Part shown: one piece after another, positions 12,950-24,447 of the stretch
Numbering within the stretch: position 1 is the first letter of the stretch
Layout of the letters: each line of letters starts with the position of its first letter
DNA from: Ophioderma brevispina
Lineage: Eukaryota > Echinodermata > Ophiuroidea > Amphilepidida > Ophiodermatidae
DNA length: 64,000 nt
Direction of reading: 5' to 3'
Assembly: GCA_023653785.1 (NCBI GenBank)
Contig: JAMKCH010071899.1
Location: 36,610-100,609, forward strand
The notes under the pieces: model-generated
What the model saw: only the letters and a program-made list of their open reading frames with translations
Told to the model about the DNA's origin: nothing
Databases searched by the model: none
Position numbers and translations under genes: made by a program

Positions 12950-15900
12950 CTACAGGCCTAAATTATGCAGTGATGGTTACTCTATTTGCTCATTGCCGCA
13001 GACGTTTTAAAAGAGGAGGCGGGGGTTCGCGTTATATATTCCCATAATCGGAATTTCAAAGTCCGTCATGATTTAAACATAACTCTATAGCGCTGACTAT
13101 GAATCCATCTTGTTGAGATCGGAAAAGCCAACCCAAAACCATCGTTGGGTCATTTACAGGCCCCCTGATAGATGCACTTCAACCATCACCATAATTTATC
13201 AACCACAATCAACATGATTATCGTCAAAACTTACCAAGCTTCATTTGTGGTGATTTTAAATCAAATTTGCAAACACATCAACTCACTCGGGATTCACAAG
13301 GAATTCTAAATACTATGTACTCAGCATCTTTTATCCACTTAATTGACAAACCTACTGCGTCACAACTCTGAATCTACCTCATGACCATATATTTACTAAA
13401 CGTCCTAAATATTAATATTACACCAGGTATTCTATTCAACGACATAACTGACATTTCCCAGATTTCACATATGAATAACAACATAGACAATAAAAAATAG
13501 TCAGGGATCTAAAAATAAATATTATACCAAAAGAAAAAATAACTAGCTTCGACACTTCATTTAAAACTGAATTAAGTCGAACTAATTGGGACGATGTGTT
13601 AGATATTAATTCTGCTGATAAATCATAGAAATGTTCATAAATAAAATCACTCTCCTTTACGATTAAGGCATTTCCCTAAAATTAAAAAGAAAATAAACCA
13701 AACGTAAAGAAAGCCAACCTTGGCTTACTGCGGGGAATAATTACAATCAATTTAAAACTAGAAACAAACTATACATACAATTTATAAAGCATCCTAATGA
13801 TTATACAAAAATAACTATATTAATTGAAATATAACTAACTAGCTTAATAAAGTCTTTCTCGAAAAAAAATAACTACTCTAATAAATTTAACATGTACAAA
13901 TACAGCATAAAAAAGCACATGGCAAAACAATCACAATGTCATCGGCAAAAAATCCAAACCTAGGCTCCTTCCTACTTTCTGGATGGCTCTGTCAAGTTTT
14001 CAGACCCAGAACTTATCTCCAACAAGTTCATCTTTTTCGCCATTTGTCCTGAACTTGCCTCTAAGATCCAGACCTCTTCTCTATTTTCTGATTTTCTGAT
14101 GATTCCCCATTCCAAATCCATTCTCTTCAATCCATAGCTGAACAGGAGGTTTTTGACATCGTTAAGAAATTCAAATGGCACAAAAGCGCAGGATCTGTGT
14201 ATTTAGCCCTACGATCGTTAAGGGTGTCATTCCTTTCATCTCCAATCCCCTGACCTACATCTTTAACCTTTCATTATGAACTGGTATCTTCCCCTCAGCT
14301 CTCAAGGTTGCGAAAGTCATTCTTGTCTTCAAAAAAAGGATATGATCCACATGTCTTCTCCAATTACCGCCCGGTCTATATCTCTTCTCATGGTTTTCCA
14401 AAAAATCCTTGAGCGGTCTTATCGAAAAAGACTTGATAATTTCTCACCCGCTTTCAATATTCTTCATGACAAACCAATATTATGGCTTTCGCTAAACAAC
14501 ACTCAACAGACCTTGCTATTCTGGATATCTATAACAACACGTCTCTTCCCGTGCTCTCAACATCTACCACTATTGGTATCTTCCTCGATTTATCCTAAGC
14601 CTTCGACACCATCGATCATGATATTCTTACTTGCCAAACTCCACCTCTATGGTATTCGTGGTCTTCCCTTAGTTCTGCTCTCCAGTTATCGATCTCAATA
14701 GATTCCAATTACTTCTCTGGTTCACACTCGTCTGACCTTCTCCCAGTTTCCTGTGGTGGACCTTCAAGGTTCTATACTGGGTCCCTTGCTTTTCTCCTCA
14801 TGTCAATGATATCCTTCTTATTTCCAAACACTTCTCCTTGTATTATTGCGCTGAACCCAAAAATATTTCTATCACACAAAACATTAACACCTCTCAACAT
14901 ATGTAACAAAGAGGAAAAATTGTATCACACTGTTTAAGGCCAACAAACTTTCGCTTAATGTATCCAAAAACTAACTATATTCACTTCACAAAGAAAAAAC
15001 ATGACACACCACCAACCGAAATCATGATTGACAATACACCTATTCACCCCGTAGACCACACAAAATTCTGGGTGTAATAATGACAAAAATCTTCTGGAAA
15101 TATCATATCTCAAAAAATTCAAATCAACTTCTATAGAACTCGGGATTCTAGAAAAACTCCGCAAACACCTTCCCAAACATTATCTGATTCTCTTGATACA
15201 ACACATAATACTAACGTACATATCCCGTTACAGTAACATAGCTTGGGACAAAAAATACAGGACATAACATTAGATAATACCACTCCATGACTTCTCCTAT
15301 TTCGAATAAACTTGGCACAATGATATTCAAACTTCAAAAAACGAGCCATACGTCTCCTAATAACAATGAAACACATCTCATACTAAAAAACAATGTTCCA
15401 CAATCTAAAAAACTCCTTAACATTTTAAGATTAAATAAACTCACAAAACAGCGAATTTTTCATGTTCGTTACTACTAAACACCCTACCAGTAACTCATTG
15501 GCTAACTATTTTCCAAAATATAGTGATAACACACATGTTAATAACACGCCAGAAATGCAAACAAATAAATACAACACAACCCTCACTAAACGCTAATTTA
15601 ACTTACTCAGTAAATTTCTCTGGTACTCAAAATAATGGACCACACTTAGAACAGTATCATAAACTCTAAACCATTAATGCTTTTAAATTTAATCTTAAAC
15701 AAGGTTAATTAATAAGATTTTAAATGACTGTTTTTTGTTTATCAGCAATAAAACAGTCATGCAGTACATTTTTACCCTCAATTTCTATAGTTTACCACTC
15801 AATAATTGCAATCACCAACACACCTTTTTTATCCTTCTTCTTTTATCGTTTCTTACTGGTTCGCCACGTTCGCCATGTTCTTTTGCCCCTGATCTTGTTA

Positions 15901-16215
15901 AAACAATAATGTCAATGTCCTCGTCCTGTATCGGCCTGTTCTGTCTGGCTTGTAATGTCTTGTCAAGTAGTAAAATTATTATCATAATCATGTATACCTT
16001 AGGTGGGGGTGCATGCTCACAAGTCCATCAGAATTATTATGGTTCCTGCATTTGATATCATGGCCATTTCAACATTCTGTATGTATTTTTTTCCCTCTTA
16101 AATAGGCTCGATATTTCTTCCAATAAGAAACTGGAATAATTGTATCATTATGTAATGTATTGGCTGAAGGATAATGCTAATAAAAATAATTTGAATGCAT
16201 TGAATTCTTTGAAAG
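12950..16215 (+). mobile_element. CR1-like non-LTR retrotransposon (LINE), decayed
   Basis: Plus-strand LINE with endonuclease followed by reverse transcriptase, broken by many small indels. Endonuclease pieces across frames: KTIVG then YRPPD-like sequence (about 13135-13175), PSFICGDF (about 13235-13260), NTMYSASFIHLIDKP (about 13310-13355) and LNINITPGILFNDIT (about 13405-13450). RT pieces: FQKILER (about 14396), a FLDLSKAFDTIDHDIL-like block split over frames (about 14580-14630), LAKLHLYGIRGLPL (about 14625-14670), and a GPLLFS..VNDILL-like block (about 14780-14820). These match the CR1/L2-type branch of the I/Jockey-like LINEs. The 3' end appears near 16180-16210, where GCTAATAAAAATAATTTGAATGCA ends the shared sequence. 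The 5' end is not defined, and no intact ORF remains. Confidence 0.8.
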
Positions 16216-18019
16216 AATGGATCTGATCTTTTGTCATTTTTAAAGTGATTGTCCGCTTCTGTTTATTTGTGTTTCAATTATATGAAAAGCCTGGGATCTT
16301 TGCACGTACTCACATCTTGAAGTACCGTGGGAAAACAATCTTGCGGTTTTAATGGTAGACGCAATAATACAATCGCAAAAGCCCTATTGATACTTTGCTA
16401 AATGGAACCACTAAATCGGCGGTTTTTTTGTTTTATTTAATCTCGGAATGAAATGAGTTTAGGGCTCAAATTCAGGGAGACCGACAATGAGAAAAAGACG
16501 GCCTTCATATGATATCAAAATCGATAAAAAAAACAACTTTAGGGTAATCAGGGGGTCCAAAGACGATCGGGGGAACACGCACCTTTTAACAGAATTAATC
16601 ATTAACATTACCACAAGAATGCGGTCGGCTAAAGAGGACAAGAGGAATGTAATGTTAAGTAGCAAATACAGAATGCTTTATGAAGACAGGTAGTGCTTGG
16701 GGTGTTAACCATTTAATTTCCATGCACCTTATTCTAAGTTATACTTACAATATCTATGACGTTTGTGTCAGCTTGATAGTCTGTTTTCAAGATACGTCCG
16801 ATTGGAGTTGTGTCAAAGAATCTGTTTCAGGAGGAAAGGATAATATATAAATTGTAACATTAAATTAGGACAGGGGTCTAAAGATTACGGCGAAAAGAGG
16901 AAAATTTAAAATCAGAGATCCAAATTAAATTAATTGTGATCGCCTTTGAGGAGTAATACAACATGGGCCTGAAGAAAACAATTATGGGCCGACAGATAAG
17001 TAGAGGCATATTAAAGAGGGCGTGAGTCCATGTGAATTGAGTGGCCAACGTTTTTTTTCAGAACACACCTCTTAGATATGTGTACACTGAAAACAGGTTT
17101 TTAGAGTGTATTGTAAAAACTCTTCTTTAATCAATTTGGCACAAAATCCAAACCATTAGATGAGTTTTGCATGATAGCATTTGGGTAATTTCACTAATTT
17201 AAAGGGGGATGGCCCCGATTTAAGTATGACTTTTCATCTTAAGAGATTGGCCTTCACTCCACAATCCCATCTGCAAGTTTGCGCCATATTTCAATCCGTT
17301 TCGGTGCGAGAGCTAGAAAACGTGATTTGTAACCCCCATAGAGTACTGTGAAAATTAATAGTGGTTGACAAAGCTGAGGGACACATTTTTTGCTCATAAC
17401 TCCGCCAAACCAAACATCCCGTGGCTCTAAGATTTCACAGGGATAAATGAGAAAATAGCAGCTTTCTTCCTGATACCAAAATGTTGACCACTTCTCGTAA
17501 AATCTGGGGCTTCTGGGGACGCGGCTAGTAGCGATCGGCCATGACCATTTAAATAAGAATCATTGCTGTATGGATGATAAGAATGTAAAGGGAGGTCTAA
17601 TCTTACATTTTTACCAGAAATTGTTCGTCTTTAATGAAAATTAGAATCTTGAGCAAGGTGGATTTCATTCTGTTTGGAAAAATTATGTAGGTGAAGTAAT
17701 GGTCACATGTGTATATGAGAAATGAAAAATGAGCCACAACCCACATGTAACGTAGAAAAAGCATTAAAACTATGTGGTCCTGCTATCAGGCAACCACACA
17801 CACACCAAACGGAGCATGCATACACACATCAGTTCAATGACGAATAATTCAATTACGGATGACCAAAAACTAAATAATCACACTATGAAAATTGAAAACT
17901 CAATCTGCACTACTGACCTCATTGGTGAGCAGACGACATCATTCTGCAGCATATCCAGGTGGAGCCTGTTGGCAGCTTGAAAAACGCTGCAAGAAAAACT
18001 CGCAATGGTGATGAAGAAC
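15283..18019. repeat. Tandem segment, copy A (2.7 kb)
   Basis: This segment and the next (18020-20757) are the same sequence in the same orientation, starting at ATGACTTCTCCTATTTCGAATAA-type sequence in the LINE and ending inside an ABCC exon at GAACCAAAG. Order in both: LINE C-terminus and 3' UTR, dispersed repeat Y, more shared sequence, dispersed repeat X in inverted orientation, then ABCC intron and exon. The copies differ mostly by single-base insertions and deletions, many in homopolymers, rather than by substitutions. That pattern fits read error better than ordinary divergence. Confidence 0.85.
17918..18019 (-). pseudogene. Truncated duplicate of ABCC MSD2 exon
   Basis: Partial copy of the exon at 20658-20821, keeping its donor side (CCAATGAG then GTCAGT) and the coding segment for roughly AANRLHLDMLQN..VVCSPM, but lacking the 5' part. 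It carries a 3-base insertion (extra Asp codon after LQN) and several single-base differences. The left part of the exon is replaced by LINE sequence at the tandem junction. It would be a non-functional exon if real, and may not exist if the duplication is an assembly artefact. Confidence 0.8.
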
Positions 18020-20757
18020 CAAAGTCCATGGACTTCTCCTATTTCGAATAAATTGGACAAATATATTCCACTTCAAAAACGAGCCATACGTCTCATTAAA
18101 ACACTGAATCACATCTCCAATACAAACCAATGTTCCACAATCTAAAAAACTCTTAAACATTTACGATTAAATAAACTACAAACAGCAATTTCCATGTATC
18201 GTTACAACTCTCAAACACCCTTACCAAACTCATTTTTCTACTATTTTCCAAAACATAGTGATATACACACATTATACCACAGAAATGCAAACAAATACAT
18301 CCAACAAAAACCCTCATCAAACCTAATTAAGTACTCGGTAAAATATCTGGTCCCAAAATATGGAACACACTTTAGTAAACAGGTATCATAAACTCTAAAA
18401 CAATAATGCTTTTAAATTTAATCTTAACAAGAGTTAATTAATAAAGATTTAATGAACTTTTTTGGTTTCTTTATCAGCCATAAAACATGTCATCAGTATT
18501 TTTCCCCTCAATTGTCTATAGTTGACCACTCAATAATTGCAATACCTTTTATCCTTCTCTTTTATCGATTCTTTACTGGTTTCGCCACGTTCAACCCTGT
18601 TCTTTTCCCCTGATTTGTTGTGTAATATAAATAATTGTCAATGTCCTCGTCCTGTATCGTCCTGTCTGTCTTGTTTGTCATGTCTTGTCCAGTAGTAAAA
18701 TTATTAATCATACTCATTGTATACCGTAGGTGGGGTCATGCTCAAAGTCCATCAGACTTATTATGGCCTCTCCTGCATTTGTATCATTGCCATTTCAACA
18801 TTCGTATATTATTTTTCCCCCTCTCTTAAATATGTCGATAGTATTCCAATAATAACGCTAATAATTGAGCATATGTAATGTATTGGCTGAACGAAGATGC
18901 TAATAAAACTAATTTGAATTAAATGAATGAATTCTTGAAAGAATGGATCTTTTGTCATTTTTAAAGGTGCTTGTTTCCGATTTATGTCTATTGTGTTTTC
19001 TACTTGATATGGAAAAGCCTGGCACTTGCACGTACGCCATATTGCCCAGTACCGTGGAAACAAACTTGCGGGTGTGATGGTAGACGCAATAATGCATTCT
19101 GCCAAATGCCCTATTTGATACTGTGCAGATGGTGAAACCCCTACAACGGCGGTTTTTTTTTATATCTTCGGAATGAAATGGAGGTTAGGGGTTCAAATTT
19201 CAGACGACAATGAGAAAAATACGGCCTTCATCTGATATCAAAATGATAACAACTTGGGTGTTAAAATCAGGGATCCCAAAGACGATGGACCAACACCCAC
19301 CGGTTAAAAGATTAATCCCAAATACACCAAGAATGCGGTTAAGGCGAAAGAGGACAGAGTATGTATGTAATTACAAATCAGAATGCTTATGAAAGGACAG
19401 GTAGTCTTGGGGGTTAAACATGTTTTCCATTTGCACCTTATTCAAGTTTATACTTACAATATCTTGACGTTTGTGTCCACTTGATAGGCTGTCAAGATAC
19501 GTCCGATTGTGAAGGTTGGGTCAAGGAATCTGTCAGGAAAGGATAAATATTATAAATGTGTTTGGAAATTAAAGTTGTACATTGGGGCTAAATATTACGG
19601 CGAAAGAGGAAGGAAATTTTAAATCAGCGATTCCAAATTTAAATAATTGATGTCTCCTTGCGGAAGTATCAACATGGGCCTAAGAAAACAATTATGGGCC
19701 TACAGATCAAGTATAGAGGAAATATTAAAAGAGGGGCATGGGAGTCCCGTGAATTGATGTGGCCAACGTTGTTTTTTTTTTCAGAAACACACCTCTTAAG
19801 ATATGTGTACACTGAAAAACAGGTTTTTAGAGGGAAACTCTATATTATAATCAATGTGCAAAAATCAAAACCTTAGCAGTTCAGAGTTTTGATGATTAGA
19901 ATTTGGTAATTTCACTAATTTAAAGGGGGATGGCCCGAATTAAAGATATGAAATTTTCGTCTTTAAAGATTGGCCTTCACTCCACAAAACCCCATCTGCA
20001 AATTTGCGACCGATATTTCAATCCTGTTTTGACTGCGAGAGCCTAAAAACGTGATTTGTAACCCCCATAGAGTAATGTGTTAAAATTAATATTGGGTCGA
20101 CCAAAATGAGACAAATTTTTGCTCATAACTCCCAAACCCAAACATCCTTTGGCTTAAGATTTCACATGGTAATGATGCAAAATAGCAGCTGTCTTTTGAT
20201 ACCAAAATGTGACCACTTCCGCTTAAAATTCTGGGGCTTTGGGGACGGGCCCTAATTAGCGATCGGGCCATGGCCTTAAATAAAAGTAATCATTTGCTGT
20301 ATAGGATGATAAGAATGCACAAGGAGGTCTAATCTTTCACATTTTTACCAAGAATTTGTTCAGTCTTTTAATGACAATTAGACCTTTGGCAAGGTGGATT
20401 CATTAGGTTTGGAAAAAAGTTATTGTAGTGTGAAGTTTAATGGTCAATGTGTATCTGAGAAATGAAAATGGGACACAACCCACATGCTGACAGTAGAAAA
20501 GCTTAAACTATGTGGTCCTGCTATCAGGCAACACACACACAAAAAACGGTGACAGCATGCATAATCACATCAGTCAATGACAGAATTCATCAATTACTGG
20601 ATTACAAACTAAATTAATCCACACTATCTAAAATGAAAACAAAAAATCTGCACTGACCTCATTGGTGAGCAGACGACATTCTGCAGCATATCCAGGTGGA
20701 GCCCGTTGGCAGCTTGCATAAAAGCTGCAATAAAACTCGCCATGGTGATGAATGAAC
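18020..20757. repeat. Tandem segment, copy B (2.7 kb)
   Basis: Second copy of the segment at 15283-18019. It restarts at the same LINE position (GGACTTCTCCTATTTCGAATAA) and runs through LINE tail, repeat Y (about 18951-19400) and inverted repeat X (about 19920-20282) into the complete ABCC exon at 20658-20821. Only copy B joins the intact 5' part of that exon, so copy B is the one linked to the rest of the gene. Confidence 0.85.
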
Positions 20758-20821
20758 CAAAGATACAGAGACAGATCAGAATAGAATACCCTTTGATGTA
20801 GTACAGTGTATTAGCTTCTGC
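20658..20821 (-). CDS. ABCC (SUR-like) exon: MSD2 first helices
   Basis: Exon of 164 bases with acceptor ATTACACAG and donor AG|GTCAGT. It enters in phase 0 and leaves in phase 2. It encodes AEANTLYYIKGYSILICLCI, a hydrophobic helix, then NGLHLDMLQNVVCSPMR. The L(H)xxMLxxVxxSPM pattern is the conserved ABCC segment just before the FFDTTPxGRI block of membrane domain 2. Phase agrees with the upstream exon at 22559-22758. The next exon (FFDTTP..) should lie at lower coordinates, but I could not find it in the window. Confidence 0.88.
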
Positions 20822-21029
20822 CTGTGTAATCAAATAAAACATTAATCCATGGAGACTGATATGAAAAGGAATTGGGATTGCATCAAACAATTGAAACGGA
20901 TAGACATAAAGGTGGTATTATCAGATTGTGAAGCAGGCAGGATTTTCCTGTGGGTGAAGCAGCATTTTGCAGCAACCAGGATTGATATCAAATTAACACA
21001 TTTTACCATATTGCTTGATGACCCAAATG

Positions 21030-22060
21030 ACCCTTCATGACCTTCGACTTCTACCTATCAATATTAACGATTCTCTGCAAGATACATAAAATCCATTTTA
21101 CAATTTTACCAAAATTTAGGAAGGACTTTATGCTAGGTTGACCTTATTATTGATAACCAAATTGAGTAATGACTCTTAATACCCTTTGTGTAATGCCATC
21201 GAAAGTAGACCACTTAAAAGCCACCTTAGTTTCACAGACATAAAGCTAAATGCTTACTTAGTAAGTTAAATCTCAATGATGGCAACATGAACATCCGTTA
21301 TGACCTGAAGGCCCCTTCACAACCTCCAATTTATTCTGGGAAGACTATTCCCAGTAGACCCTAAAACCCAAACAATGATGCTGTTTATGTTGATAATCGA
21401 AAAATGTATGGACAGAGGGGAAGATCGATGGACAGACTTCACAATAACTCATAGTGCAGATTTTGCTTTACATTCTGGCCAATACAACTGTGTTGGATTT
21501 CTTAGGCATAACAACTTTATATTTGGAATATGATTGCACAGGTGGATACAGGCAGAGGGATCAGGGATCTAGACCCTCGCATTTTCACCACATATTGATT
21601 AATCTGTCACTTTTTTTACCTCTGCAGGGGTCTATCCCCCTGGACCTCCACATTTTGAAAGATCTTCATCTGGCACTGGATTGCTCTACCAATATGCCCC
21701 AAGAAATACACACGAACATGTTTGTTTGTTAAGAACAGAATTTTATGTCTCTATATGCAACAACCAACACTGACGACCATTAGAGCTAACTCTTTAAATA
21801 TAGCTTGCAGAACTCAGAATTATGTGGTTTGTAATTGTGTCTCCCTGACCCCACACATTCCCTACATGACCTTTGACTCCCACATGTTAGGGTAGTTCCC
21901 AAGCTCCACTCCCTTCAATTCATCAATGTATAGAGCTACAATGACTGAAAACAGAAGGGTTAACTTTTTTGCACATACATACAGACAGCTACAAGGCCTC
22001 TCGACTATTCCCGGTTAATTCTTTAGAATGGGCACGAACACGCTTATTTTCGCTGATTAC
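21030..22060. other. ABCC intron sequence with dispersed-repeat fragments
   Basis: Between the exons at 20.7 and 22.6 kb. It contains short fragments with TTCATGACCTTCGACTT (about 21031) and CCTACATGACCTTTGACTC (about 21860) that belong to the TGACCTTTGACC-rich repeat families of this window. No exon or gene was recognised. Confidence 0.45.
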
Positions 22061-22065
22061 TAGTA

Positions 22066-22305
22066 ATAAAGACGAGCAAATTGGCGGACGCTGTTTCACA
22101 CCTATACCCAGGTTGTATTAATAAAAATATTAGAACTGTGCATTACTACTCTGTTAAATGTCACACTCGTCATAGCAACTACGAACATATGGCCCACGCT
22201 ATTTTGGAAGCCATATTGAAATTCTGCAAAAAACATTGTGTGCCTTATCTTTGCGATGGTAAACTTTCTGAACCCACATGCCTGACGATGTTCTTGGATG
22301 TTTAA
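22066..22305 (+). other. Unrecognised plus-strand open frame
   Basis: An open frame of 74 codons from ATG 22081 (MADAVSHLYPGCINKN..., with HILEAILKFCKKHCVPYLC-like sequence), inside an ABCC intron and opposite to the gene. It has several Cys and His residues, but no family I recognise and no clear splice borders. It may be chance or a transposon fragment. No function is proposed. Confidence 0.2.
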
Positions 22306-22558
22306 GGACCATTTTATAACCAAGGGCGGCCCTATCGAAATCAACAAGAAAGTGCATTTTTTCCATGATGTAAGGTCTACGTATACTGGACTTGGGAGGT
22401 AACATTTAAGCATCTGCCAGTGAGCTTGTCGAATCAAGATGGCCGTTCGACCTCTAGCCTTTTATTAATCTCTATGGACAGCTATCAATACACTACTCAT
22501 CTTGTAGTCCCCTTCTGAAATACTTTAGCAGGGACAATTATTCAAAAAATCATCTTAC

Positions 22559-22758
22559 GATCGAGGATGCGTTGACACCAGCTTTGGACCAATCTGACAA
22601 CCAGAAATTCTTGTAGATGCCGAATCCGGTCAGGTACACATAGGTCAACAGAACTAGGATCACAAGTGGCCATCCCATACTTTTCAGGTAGTAAAAATAT
22701 ACTTTACGAGAGACGGATCCTCTCTGTAACTCTTCCTTTTCAATGAGGGTACCTTTGA
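22559..22758 (-). CDS. ABCC exon: linker and first MSD2 helix
   Basis: Exon of 200 bases with acceptor TTCTTTTACAG and donor ATC|GTAAGA. It enters in phase 1 and leaves in phase 0. It encodes KGTLIEKEELQRGSVSRKVY, then a hydrophobic helix (MGWPLVILVLLTYVYLTGFG), then YKNFWLSDWSKAG. The E-E-xxxGxV..xVYxxYL pattern, followed by a helix and WLSxW, marks the start of membrane domain 2 in ABCC proteins. Splice phase agrees with the exons on both sides. The frame is intact. Confidence 0.93.
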
Positions 22759-22844
22759 CTGTAAAAGAAAAACAGAACAGAATAATATGTCAGTATGGTA
22801 CATTAACTCCCATAATCTGAGCATTTTTTGTTTACACATGGGAA

Positions 22845-23145
22845 AAATACTTCTTGGTGCCCTGCAGAGTTATAAAATACAGCAATAAACTTGCGTGAAT
22901 CCCCCTGGCAGAATGGCAGTATGGAACATGACCTCAGATGACCTTTTGAAACCTTGGTCCATGACCTTTGATATTTATTATCCACATATGAAGGAACCCC
23001 TTTTGCAACCGTAACCCAAGTTTGGTGGCAATTGGACTTCATTTTTTGAGACCTGAAAAAGAAAACCTGACCAAAACCTAACTAGAACACACATACAGAC
23101 ATCTCGACTATGCAAAATCACCTTCTGTTTTTCAAGTCAAGGGGG
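22845..23145. repeat. Dispersed repeat Z copy
   Basis: Contains CATGACCTCAGATGACC, TCCACATATGAAGGAACCCC, AAGTTTGGTGGCAATTGGAC, GAGACCTGAAAAAGAAAACC and AACACACATACAGAC, then ATGCAAAATCACC..TTTTCAAGTCAAGGGGGA. The same string of blocks occurs at 53.65-54.22 kb, where a small element interrupts it, and in part near 5.84 kb. It is non-coding and its ends are not defined. Confidence 0.7.
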
Positions 23146-23476
23146 ATCAAAATTATAAGCATTAAATACATGTTTCATATGTAGATGTTCATATTTTTAT
23201 ACATCATCATTCCCTGAAGCTTGCAATAGATCTTGACTATATTAAATACCAATTTAATCTAAATACTTTCATCTTCAATTAGTTAGAGGCATATATGCAT
23301 GACAACCAATGGACAGGGCCCAGTTTCACTATTTCAAATGTATGCTACCGTTTTCCAAATTTCAAAAGCTTCCTCTAAGTATTATCCTATCTTGTATAAT
23401 TGAGATAGGACCAAAACAAATAACCACATGACCACAAGTAATCTTCAACTCTTCTAAATCATAAGAGACTCCTTAC

Positions 23477-23732
23477 CCGATTCTGAGACGCCTTCAGCTG
23501 CACCCAATGATGGTCGGTCTTGATGCGTCACCTGGGTTACCCGCTTGCGCAGTGATATCCTTTCCATTTCAGCTGTCCCATCAGAATCACTTCCCCCATC
23601 CGTATCAGCCTCTACAAGTTCACTGCATGCGCTCATTTCATGTGACCATACTTTACAGAGGTCTGGGTCTTCCCTGCAGATATCTTCAAATTTACCTTGA
23701 TTTGTTACTCTCCCATCTTTCATTACTATGAT
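23477..23732 (-). CDS. ABCC exon: end of NBD1 and linker
   Basis: Exon of 256 bases with acceptor GACTCTAG and donor TCGG|GTAAGG. It enters in phase 0 and leaves in phase 1. It encodes IIVMKDGRVTNQGKFEDICR, then an acidic Ser/Glu-rich linker (..DGGSDSDGTAEMERISLRK..). The hydrophobic-MKDGxxxxxGxxxD strand is the end of the ABCC NBD1 after the H-loop. The linker between NBD1 and MSD2 is typically acidic and a site of regulation in this family. The frame is intact. Confidence 0.93.
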
Positions 23733-23811
23733 CTAGAGTCAAAACATGCAAAAAATACAGTTCAAGATGTTTGCACAATTTTCTAATTAAAAGAACAACA
23801 AACAACACCAC

Positions 23812-23829
23812 CACCACCACCACCACCAC
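23812..23829. repeat. CCA/CAC trinucleotide microsatellite
   Basis: A run of about seven CAC/CCA units in the intron between the Walker B/H-loop exon and the linker exon. The flank (AACAACAAACAACAC) is a related AAC-type low-complexity stretch. Confidence 0.8.
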
Positions 23830-24306
23830 GATTCTTGGAAAATTGAATTGCAGTCCAAAACAGAAATTCAATCCATAAGCAATCTCAGTATTGCTAAAAA
23901 TGTCCTTGTACTCAACAAAAAAATTAATGTATACTTTGAGAAATATGACCAAACTTGGCTTGGGATAAAAAAAGCCCTTAATGCATTACCTCATCCATTT
24001 TTCAAACCAATTCTCTTCCCAAGAATCTTTGGCTGCATCGCCCAAGCACATAAGAGTTCCCTGTCTGAAAGTCTTTAGGTCAAAGGCTGCTTCACCTTTA
24101 ATAGTTTACTTGAAACAAGACCTAATTAGGAATAATGAAGAGGGTTTTCTTGTGAAAGTATTATATTCCAAAAATATCAAACAGATTTATAGCTGCATGC
24201 CAGCTCTTAAAGATTTGATACTGCGAATGGTGCGGTGCTACTATCAATGTGGCTCGCAAAAACAATTTTGTTTATTATAAACACTGATAAAGACACCAAA
24301 TCTTAC

Positions 24307-24447
24307 CTGATCTGCAAGCTGCAAGTATTGTAACTGATGTGTTACTAGGACAACTGTCCGTTTTTCTTCAGTTAGCAGCATTCTCATAATTCCCTCGTGG
24401 AAAAGATGGCCGCCAACATGAACATCTAGTGCAGAAAGTGGATCATC
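24307..24447 (-). CDS. ABCC exon: NBD1 D-loop and H-loop
   Basis: Exon of 141 bases (47 codons, phase 0 to 0) with acceptor TTTGTGTGTGTAG and donor CAG|GTAAGA. It starts exactly at the Walker B aspartates: [20 protein letters not shown], then [21 protein letters not shown] is the end of Walker B with the catalytic carboxylate position, SALD is the D-loop and VTHQL the H-loop. Its upstream partner exon is 16.7 kb away (41132-41295). That intron holds the DIRS-like element and the 25-31 kb array. Confidence 0.95.
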
